Assembly: GCF_021729155.1 (NCBI RefSeq) | Contig: NZ_JAJQYA010000042.1 | Coordinates: 1 to 42,282, forward strand | Reading direction: 5' to 3' | DNA: 42,282 nt | DNA from: Membranihabitans marinus | Lineage (GTDB): Bacteria; Bacteroidota; Bacteroidia; Chitinophagales; Saprospiraceae | Part shown: piece by piece, positions 35,532-42,282 of the stretch | Numbering within the stretch: the first letter of the stretch is position 1 | How the letters are laid out: each line of letters starts with the position of its first letter | Notes under the pieces: generated by a model | The model's input: the letters and a program-made list of their open reading frames with translations, nothing else | The model's database searches: none | Told to the model about the DNA's origin: nothing | Made by a program: the position numbers and the translations under genes

Positions 35532-38500
35532 TTATTCCCCAGCTACTACATTTACCCAAGTTCCAGGCACGACTGCTGAAATAGAATGGTCATACATAGC
35601 AGAACAAGAAGTTGCAGGCAAATAATAATGTCCCGTGAAACTGGCATTGACCATGATTTCAAATGTCTTGGTTTCATTGTTATTTAGATTGAAATAGGTA
35701 TATACGCGATTATCTCTGAAATCTATATAGTCATACAATTTTGAGGTCAGGGTATTCACAGACCCATCAAATCTGGTGTTTCGTATTTCCCAACCAGAAG
35801 GAAATATTTGAGTGAGGGCCAGATTCTCATATTTCCCCCTTAAACCTGGATTTTTAACCGTCACAGACACCATTATATCTTGACCTTGAATCGTAGATTG
35901 TGGATTGATGGGCTGTCCATCGAGTGTATAATAGTCGGTACTTAGAATTAAGTCGTTTTGAATATTTTTCTCCTCTCCTACTACAGGGATACCAGACAAT
36001 TTTAGATTGGTAAAAATCTTAACAGATCCTGTATTATTTATTTTTATGTGACCGTTGCTGTTGTTGTGAATAGGTAATTCAATAATATTTACAGCTACAT
36101 CGCTGCTGTATTTTTGAACTTCTCCGTTTATTTCCACACTGTATTCTACAATGGAGTTTTCTTGTTTACCCAGGTATTGACCAATGGCCAGTAAAGCGTA
36201 GGCTGTACTCTGTGTGCTATACCAAGTCGAAGACCCCAGTTGAAGAGCAATGCGATCAAAAATATTTTTTGCTTTGACCTCTTCATTTAATAAATGTAAG
36301 ACCTCCAAAATCATGGCTTCATCTCTGATGGTGCTACCATAAGTCAAATTTTGATTTGGGGTGTTACTTACTGTAGTTGTTAGAGATTGAATCATGGACA
36401 AAGCGATCTCTTTCTTGCCAATCAAAGCATATGCTCCAGCCAATCGCCAAGATGCACTAATGGAAAGATTCGGAATAGCTTTCAATCTATTCATGGCACC
36501 TAACTGAGCTGAACCCGCTTTGGCCAATACAAATAACCTATAGGCTTGAATCAATTCGCCTTGACTTTTGGCATTCACATATTGGCTCGGTACCCAATTG
36601 TTGGCCTCCTGACTTTGATAGTTAATATAGGATTTTAAAAACTGAGGGGGAATAGAATAACCTTTCTCTTGGGCAGATAGCAAGAAATGGCCAGCAAAAC
36701 TATTGGCCCAACTGGAGATATTGTCATAGTTTCCAGGCCAATAAGATAAGTCCCCATTTTGCCTTTGAAATTGCTGTAATTTTTTAATTCCAGCATTGAT
36801 ATTTCTTTGAATTTCATCTTTTTGTTTCCCCGTCAGGGTCAATAATTGATCTAGATACAATTGAGGGAAAAGACCTGAGGTTACTTGTTCTAAGCAACCA
36901 TGGGGATACTGGATTAAATACTCTATACGTTTGTCTAATTCGATGGTAGGAATCTTCGATATCTCAATACTGGCCTCATTACTACCTGACATACCAATGG
37001 CGGTATAGGATGATTGCCAATTACTTCCCGGTGAAACCACATCCATATTGTTTTCATAAATTCTCGGATTGGATGCCCGAATAGCAATATCAATTTCATC
37101 CGTTGCCGAATATTTTCGATCGCTAACCGTTACTTTGACTTTACCGGCTCCAATAGTTTCATTTACCAATAGATCAAAATTAACCAACTGATCACCGGTT
37201 TGGCTGAATTCAATGGTCTTACTGGGACTAGTCAAAATTTGTAATGCGTCGTTTACTTCTACAGAAACATTGACTCGTTTGACATTTTTATCCATGGCAA
37301 AAACGGTAACTGGCAGTGAAAGTTTCTCTGTCGGGCCCAATTCTCTGGGCAGACTGGCCAAGACCATTAGCGGTTTTTTGACCGCACAAGTTTTTTCAGC
37401 AGATCCGTAGCTCCCCTCATTTCCTGCAACTACCATTACGCGAACTGAACCAACGTAATTGGGCATAACAAATGAATGGCTATTGGATTTGCGAGACTTT
37501 AGTGTGAAGGGACCCAAAAATTTGACTACCGGTTTAAAACGATTGACCTTAGTGTTGTCGTTATTCCTCAAATATTCATCTCCTCCCAATGCCAAAAGTC
37601 CTGCCATCTCTCCGGAATATGCACCTATAACATATTTATACATGTCCCATGTTCGCACCCCTAAAGCTTGTTTTGCAAAAAATACATCCCATGGATTCGG
37701 GGTTTTAAACCGGGTTAAATCTAACAATCCCTCGTCAACTACAGCTAATGTATAGGTCATAGGTCTACCATTTTCTTCCTTCACTTTAATAGTGACTTTA
37801 CTTTCTGGCTGTAATTCATCCTCCATAATAATTTGAGGATTTAAATGAGATTCGGGATTTTCTACTCTAATGGCCTGTATGCCATATAATCTAATGGGAA
37901 GGTCATTACTGGTTCTTGCATGTGGCTGAATAAGGGATACATTGAGGTAGGCGTTAGGGGCCATATCTGCCGTGGCTATAATTTTTACTTTGTCAGAATT
38001 AGGTCCAGCTTCCACCCAAAATTGATCTAAGATAGACGATCCATTTTCGATACTGATTAATGCCCGACCTTCATTAAAGATAGGGAGTTGAATTTCGATT
38101 TCTTCCCCTACTTGGTAAATATCTTTATCTGTCTTAAAGGTCAACATTTCCGAGCCTTCAGAATTATCGCGTTGACCATCTGTCCAATAATTTTGATAAG
38201 TAACATAGAATACCGCACTGGTGGTATGACCAGAAACAGGATCGGTAATGCGAATTAGTTTACGTCCATAACTTGGTTTATCAAAGGTCAGTGAATAGAA
38301 AACTGTACCGTTTTGCGTATTGATAACATCAGTAGAAATTAGGTTTTCAGAAGTGTTGCTGACGTAGCGGTTGAGGTCATCTTCTTGGCTAGATTCCCAC
38401 CACCAACGCCATCTGACATCGAAGATCTCCACTTTTAGTCCATTTCGATTTATCTTTTTGCCATTTTCGTCTACGGTTACAATTGGTATTTCAATAGGTT

Positions 38501-41084
38501 GATCAGAATATAAAGCTCCATTCCATCCCTTGCCCTCTGGAATCTTCACTCCGACATAGGAAGAATAAGGTGAATAATCTACTTCGTAATTATCTATACT
38601 AAAGTCACCACTTTTCTCAAATACTCTGGTTTTATAATTGGCTTTTAATTTACCGGGCACTTTGGTTTTGATATCAATGCCATGGTTAAATGACAATTTT
38701 CCACTGTTATCTAAGTTTCCTTCAAAAATAATTTTTTGCTGCTGGTCAAAGGATTGTGTGATATCGTCAAATGAATAATCGGTAAAGTTATCGAATTGGG
38801 TTTTGCCACTTTGCAGTCTCAATTCCACATCGGTTTTCAATCCTTTGGCAATGGCTCCATGAAGCCAAGTTACGGCAAGGTTTATCTTCTCATTTGAATT
38901 TCGTACTATAATATCATTTTTTGTTTCCAATAATATCTTAAGACGATTAGGTTTAACTGTTTCTATTTTAAGGGTTTTCGCAAATGATTGTCCTCCGACC
39001 TTGACTTGAATCATCCAATTTCCTGTTGGATCATCGTCAGTAGTTTGGGTTTTAAAGGTGTAGAAACCATTAATTCCTTGATTTTGAACTGATCGTGTAT
39101 AGAGTTGATGAGAGGGATTGTATAATTCAAAAATAACAGGTTGATTTTCTGGCAACGCTTTGTGTTGATCTTCTAAAACGAAGGTGAGGAAAAGGGAGTC
39201 TCCTGGTCTCCATACCCCCCTTTCTCCATAGATATAACCTTTTACCCCGGATTGAGAATCATTTCCTCCCACATCAAACATAGATACAGATAGTGCCGAA
39301 CCATCGTCAAGACGGAGATAGCCTTTTTGATTGTCCTTACTTGCAACCAAAAGAAACGGTTTACTAGAAAGATTAAAACTAATGTTGCCATTGTTGTCGG
39401 TTTGACCTTTGTCCAGTAGAACTGATTGATAATTATAGACTTCAACCTTTACATCGCTCTCTGGTTTAGTGGACAAAATATTATTGACAGAGATATTAAA
39501 GGAATTGTTATCCAGTCCTTTGGCTATTATACCGAGATCAGAAGCAAGGATGTTTTGTCTAATCATACGTGAATCCATCATATAGTAAGTCGGATGACAT
39601 GGATTATCCCGTTCTTGCCATCTATAATTCTCATAATTGAAATTGTTGTAATAATTCCAATATGAATCTTGAGGACCTTCCATATTTGACTTGGTTTCCC
39701 TAGAATATTTTTCCATATCAATGGCTTCGTGACAAGGGTACAATGATTGGCTAGGGTCAAAACTCAAATGAATCCTATATAGTGCACCAGGTTCGACTTT
39801 CATGATGGATGAAAGATCGATAGAAAATGCATTCCATTTGCCATAATCTATGTTTTTGTCGCTCAACAACTCAATGTCGTCTTCGTAGACAACTCGTCCC
39901 ACTCTACTGAGTTGGTCTTCTCCATCCAATTCATTAATCTGTAAAAATTGATCGACTTGTTCTTCTAGTATTTTGAATACACTGAGATGAACTGCCTTTA
40001 AATTAATGGCTTTAAAAGGATAGACCAATCCTTTGGATGAAGGAAGGATAACTCCTTGATTGACTATGGCCAATGCGGGAAGTTCTGCTGAAAAATGAAC
40101 TGTTCGCTGTATTTTTTCACCTAATTGTTTATTGGTGTTGGAGGCAACTGAGGGCTCAATGATAATGACATCTTCACCAGAAAGTACGTTGTTGGGGTAA
40201 ACTAATAGTCGGTTGCCTTCCTTACTCAATCTACATTCAGTTCCAGATTTTAAATACACCAATCCCTTAAAATCGATTCTATCTGAGAGTTTATCAGAAA
40301 AATACAATTCAATGTATTGACTGGGTTGTTGATATACATTGGTCTGGACTAATTCGAAACTATTAATACTCGGCACTTTTATTTCTTCTTTTCCAGATTG
40401 GTCGGCCCCAATATTATTTCCATCCCAAGTCAACTCAATTAATGATGAGGTATTAGATCGAATCACACTATCGATTACAAATTCATGTCGATTCTTTCCA
40501 GCTTCATGATTCCATCGAATAGGTAGATTTCTACCCTTTTGTTCTGCATTTATGATGGTTTCAATTTCACTGTTGATGGCATTATCTGAAGTTGTTAATT
40601 CCCCAATGACCCTTTGAGATTTGGGATTCGAAAAATTATAGGCTTCCATTCCTTTTACCTTCACTTGTATGGCTTGAGGCAGTATTTGTATATGCAATGA
40701 AAAAGGCTGTACCGATGATTCATCGAGTATTTTATCGAGATCTAAATGAAGGTCATATTTCTCACCAGATGTAAATTCATTTTTTGGAATAAACGTTAGA
40801 GTTTGTTCATCTTCCCATAATAAATCACCCTCTATATTGGGTTGAATACGAAAATGAGATTTATCTATTCCTCTGTTTATAAGGTCTTCACCTACTTTGT
40901 GTACCAATTTGATTATGACTTTGTCATTTTTACTAATTAAACCAGAGGTAAAACCAGCGATGTAGGATGGGTCAAATGATGTTTTACTTTGACTACTATC
41001 CCCTCGATTGGAATTGCATTGTATGTGAAGGAGGGCAATTAGAAAACATATTGCAAAGGGTAATTTTAAGAGGAACTTGCTCAT
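35532..41084 (-). CDS. yfhM: Bacterial alpha-2-macroglobulin (lipoprotein, thioester type)
   Basis: An 1850-residue protease-trapping protein of the periplasm. The signal peptide ends at a probable lipid-carrying Cys23 (LLHIQC; Gln at -1 is unusual). After several macroglobulin beta domains (MG1 and onward; GVWRPGDSLFLTFVL near residue 630) comes the A2M core with VDEGLLDLTRFKTPNPWDVFF, and the thioester motif CLEQ in YPHGCLEQ with Cys1397 and Gln1400, followed by the alpha-helical complement-like domain. It is an active thioester type because both residues are present. The gene heads the A2M-pbpC operon; TAATTTTG on the minus strand (41235-41228) is a possible -7 box with a leader of about 140 bases. 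Confidence 0.95.
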   Translation of the reverse strand: MSKFLLKLPFAICFLIALLHIQCNSNRGDSSQSKTSFDPSYIAGFTSGLISKNDKVIIKLVHKVGEDLINRGIDKSHFRIQPNIEGDLLWEDEQTLTFIPKNEFTSGEKYDLHLDLDKILDESSVQPFSLHIQILPQAIQVKVKGMEAYNFSNPKSQRVIGELTTSDNAINSEIETIINAEQKGRNLPIRWNHEAGKNRHEFVIDSVIRSNTSSLIELTWDGNNIGADQSGKEEIKVPSINSFELVQTNVYQQPSQYIELYFSDKLSDRIDFKGLVYLKSGTECRLSKEGNRLLVYPNNVLSGEDVIIIEPSVASNTNKQLGEKIQRTVHFSAELPALAIVNQGVILPSSKGLVYPFKAINLKAVHLSVFKILEEQVDQFLQINELDGEDQLSRVGRVVYEDDIELLSDKNIDYGKWNAFSIDLSSIMKVEPGALYRIHLSFDPSQSLYPCHEAIDMEKYSRETKSNMEGPQDSYWNYYNNFNYENYRWQERDNPCHPTYYMMDSRMIRQNILASDLGIIAKGLDNNSFNISVNNILSTKPESDVKVEVYNYQSVLLDKGQTDNNGNISFNLSSKPFLLVASKDNQKGYLRLDDGSALSVSMFDVGGNDSQSGVKGYIYGERGVWRPGDSLFLTFVLEDQHKALPENQPVIFELYNPSHQLYTRSVQNQGINGFYTFKTQTTDDDPTGNWMIQVKVGGQSFAKTLKIETVKPNRLKILLETKNDIIVRNSNEKINLAVTWLHGAIAKGLKTDVELRLQSGKTQFDNFTDYSFDDITQSFDQQQKIIFEGNLDNSGKLSFNHGIDIKTKVPGKLKANYKTRVFEKSGDFSIDNYEVDYSPYSSYVGVKIPEGKGWNGALYSDQPIEIPIVTVDENGKKINRNGLKVEIFDVRWRWWWESSQEDDLNRYVSNTSENLISTDVINTQNGTVFYSLTFDKPSYGRKLIRITDPVSGHTTSAVFYVTYQNYWTDGQRDNSEGSEMLTFKTDKDIYQVGEEIEIQLPIFNEGRALISIENGSSILDQFWVEAGPNSDKVKIIATADMAPNAYLNVSLIQPHARTSNDLPIRLYGIQAIRVENPESHLNPQIIMEDELQPESKVTIKVKEENGRPMTYTLAVVDEGLLDLTRFKTPNPWDVFFAKQALGVRTWDMYKYVIGAYSGEMAGLLALGGDEYLRNNDNTKVNRFKPVVKFLGPFTLKSRKSNSHSFVMPNYVGSVRVMVVAGNEGSYGSAEKTCAVKKPLMVLASLPRELGPTEKLSLPVTVFAMDKNVKRVNVSVEVNDALQILTSPSKTIEFSQTGDQLVNFDLLVNETIGAGKVKVTVSDRKYSATDEIDIAIRASNPRIYENNMDVVSPGSNWQSSYTAIGMSGSNEASIEISKIPTIELDKRIEYLIQYPHGCLEQVTSGLFPQLYLDQLLTLTGKQKDEIQRNINAGIKKLQQFQRQNGDLSYWPGNYDNISSWANSFAGHFLLSAQEKGYSIPPQFLKSYINYQSQEANNWVPSQYVNAKSQGELIQAYRLFVLAKAGSAQLGAMNRLKAIPNLSISASWRLAGAYALIGKKEIALSMIQSLTTTVSNTPNQNLTYGSTIRDEAMILEVLHLLNEEVKAKNIFDRIALQLGSSTWYSTQSTAYALLAIGQYLGKQENSIVEYSVEINGEVQKYSSDVAVNIIELPIHNNSNGHIKINNTGSVKIFTNLKLSGIPVVGEEKNIQNDLILSTDYYTLDGQPINPQSTIQGQDIMVSVTVKNPGLRGKYENLALTQIFPSGWEIRNTRFDGSVNTLTSKLYDYIDFRDNRVYTYFNLNNNETKTFEIMVNASFTGHYYLPATSCSAMYDHSISAVVPGTWVNVVAGE

Positions 41085-41227
41085 AGGATGTCGTTTAGCA
41101 TCATTTAATGAAAAGTAAATTAAGCAATTGTTGATATATCACCATTAGTAAGACGATTAAATATAGAAAATATAATCTATATAATTCTCAGTAAAATAAG
41201 GGTAAAATATCCGCAATCTTTATAATA

Positions 41228-41235
41228 CAAAATTA
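41228..41235 (-). promoter_or_regulatory. Putative -7 box of the A2M-pbpC operon
   Basis: TAATTTTG on the minus strand matches TAnnTTTG. It would give a leader of about 140 bases to the A2M start at 41084. No -33 element is clear. Confidence 0.35.
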
Positions 41236-41388
41236 GCATTCTATTCTATATCTATTCTGTATTAAAAGGGATTATTTATAAATCGAAAAGAAAACACCTA
41301 TATCATTTTACAAAATAATAGAACAAAATAATCGCAACACATTTATATTCTATTATACAAATTATATAAAACATTATTATTATTTTTA

Positions 41389-41517
41389 CTAAATAACTTC
41401 GAGTAATAACCTTTTAATGTGTAGTCGAAAAGAATTGCTTCTTGTACTAAATGCATTTAATATAACAATCAAGCTTGCTATCCCCAAAGCAGATACAATA
41501 AAATAAATGAGGCCCAT
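41389..41517 (-). CDS. Candidate 42-residue single-span membrane microprotein
   Basis: A clean frame from ATG to TAG encodes a hydrophobic N-terminal segment (MGLIYFIVSALGIASLIVIL) followed by a basic, Ser/Arg-rich tail with FRLHIKRLLLEVI. One transmembrane helix with positive cytoplasmic tail is the usual shape of bacterial membrane microproteins. It is too short for similarity arguments and no ribosome binding site is visible, but the amino-acid pattern is better than expected for random AT-rich DNA. Lies alone between two genes. Confidence 0.35.
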   Translation of the reverse strand: MGLIYFIVSALGIASLIVILNAFSTRSNSFRLHIKRLLLEVI

Positions 41518-41628
41518 TTTCAATTTTACTATTTAAAATAAATAGTAAGTTAATGGATCTAAGGAATACTGATTAATTACCAATATATTATCAATGGATG
41601 ATCTATTTATTAACAAAGAATAACAACT

Positions 41629-42021
41629 ATGAAGTTAAATATTACAAGAAAATCAATAATGAGTTTTTTTAGACCCTATCTAATCTCTATCAATGATAAG
41701 AAATATCATCGACTCCTTAGAAATAAAGAATTGAATATTACTATTGATAAACCGGTGAATCAGATGAGCTTTAAGTTGGATTGGGGTGGTAAAATGTATT
41801 TTGACCTAAAACCCTACCGAGATCGCAAAAACTTAAAGCTGAGAATTGAAGAGAATCCAATTAACTTAATTGGAGTACTATTAATGATTGCTATATTTAT
41901 TGCAAATGAGATTACCAATATTGATCTTTTAAATATAATACAACTGATTGTAGTTACAGCCTTATTTTACCTAAATTTTTACAAGGTCAAATATTTGTAT
42001 CGTATTGTGGTGATTAAATAA
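41629..42021 (+). CDS. Hypothetical two-span membrane protein
   Basis: A 130-residue protein I do not recognise. A basic, charged N-terminal part (1-85) with beta-strand pattern (LNITIDKPVNQMSFKLDW) is followed by two hydrophobic segments (about 86-100 and 106-123) separated by NIDLLN. A small cytoplasmic domain anchored by a helical hairpin is likely. It starts at the first ATG after an AT-rich leader and is followed by the GC-rich hairpin block. Confidence 0.6.
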   Translation: MKLNITRKSIMSFFRPYLISINDKKYHRLLRNKELNITIDKPVNQMSFKLDWGGKMYFDLKPYRDRKNLKLRIEENPINLIGVLLMIAIFIANEITNIDLLNIIQLIVVTALFYLNFYKVKYLYRIVVIK

Positions 42022-42073
42022 TGAATAGAGCTACATCGGCAATAGTGTTTTGAGAATTTTTGATGATGACTGA

Positions 42074-42204
42074 GCGAAGTTGCCTAAAAGGCAACCAAAT
42101 GCCGTAAATCGGCATTTGGCGAAGGAACCGAGGCCTCTGTGCCGAGGCGTGACTGCCCCGTAAATCGATGGGTTTTAAACCACAGTGCTCCGGCGTGACT
42201 TCCC
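42074..42204. repeat. GC-rich block of consecutive hairpins
   Basis: In order: GTTGCC-TAAAA-GGCAAC (42079-42095), CAAATGCCG-TAAAT-CGGCATTTG (42096-42118), GCCTC-N6-GAGGC (42133-42148), and a weaker CCCCG-TAAAT-CG pairing (42156-42172). GGCGTGACTGCCC (42146-42158) recurs as GGCGTGACTTCCC (42192-42204). The block is far richer in GC than its surroundings and is not a tRNA. It looks like an interspersed repeat element or a structured RNA. Confidence 0.5.
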
Positions 42205-42263
42205 TTGGATATAGTATAAAATTCAACACTAATAGTTAAGCTACAAATGTTAACTTTATAATT

Positions 42264-42282
42264 ATGAAAAAGGAAAGAAGAA
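42264..42282 (+). CDS. Possible start of a gene at the right edge
   Basis: ATG at 42264 opens a frame reading MKKERR to the end of the window, preceded by an AT-rich stretch with TAACTTTATA. Only six codons are visible, so this is a weak call. Confidence 0.2.

Larger units (their letters stand above)
41085..41628. other. Intergenic region between A2M and the right-end membrane protein
   Basis: A 544-base, very AT-rich gap. It holds the promoter candidate for A2M (41228-41235) and a 42-codon minus-strand frame (41389-41517), described separately. Nothing else was recognised. Confidence 0.6.

Noticed and set aside
42074-42204. tRNA or tmRNA in the GC-rich block
   Set aside because: No T-arm GTTC sequence, no acceptor stem or CCA end, and hairpins do not form a cloverleaf.

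Overview
The window is a low-GC stretch of a Bacteroidota chromosome. The evidence is the SusC/SusD pair with an ECF sigma factor and FecR, DUF3857 proteins, a HYC_CC_PP family protein, the DUF3347-type CusB, promoters of the TAnnTTTG type and very few Shine-Dalgarno sequences. The SusC STN domain and the overall gene style would fit a Saprospiria/Chitinophagia-like lineage, but the genus cannot be told from the sequence. No rRNA, tRNA, CRISPR array, phage or intact insertion sequence was seen.

Layout. (1) 1-5.5 kb, minus strand: two translationally coupled secreted DUF3857/transglutaminase-like proteins, one with and one without the catalytic Cys, then two small unrecognised envelope proteins. 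(2) 5.9-13.4 kb, minus strand: a nutrient-uptake locus read as ECF sigma factor, SusC, SusD, terminator, FecR anti-sigma factor. (3) 14.0-16.3 kb, plus strand: a DoxX-like membrane protein, a DUF6428-ArsN pair resembling an arsenic operon without its pump, and a VOC protein, followed by a gene-free stretch of almost 1 kb holding GC-rich palindromic repeats. (4) 17.3-29.0 kb, plus strand: a copper/heavy-metal island with an HMA-AraC fusion regulator, a CopA ATPase with four HMA and two heavy-metal-binding domains, a HYC_CC_PP protein, a CusA-type RND pump, a TolC-type outer membrane channel, a CusB-type adaptor and a metal-binding lipoprotein, closed by a terminator. (5) 29.2-33.1 kb, plus strand: single genes (DUF3817, a zinc-less sirtuin, DinB, DUF1569, PhnA, and a MerC protein behind two clear Fur/Zur-type operators). 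(6) 33.2-41.1 kb, minus strand: a two-gene operon of alpha-2-macroglobulin and penicillin-binding protein 1C. (7) The right end has two small membrane proteins and another hairpin-rich GC-rich block.

How the parts work together. The metal island covers export across both membranes: CopA moves cytosolic Cu(I) to the periplasm, and CusCBA plus small Cys/His/Met-rich periplasmic proteins take it out of the cell. The regulator carries its own HMA-like CxxC sensor domain. The SusCD locus imports an unknown ligand under its own sigma/anti-sigma pair; no degradative enzyme is encoded beside it. The A2M-PBP1C pair belongs to envelope defence and repair. The observations I rate highest are the MerC operator architecture, the HMA-AraC regulator, the 237-bp internal amplification in copA, and the two GC-rich hairpin blocks in otherwise AT-rich spacers.
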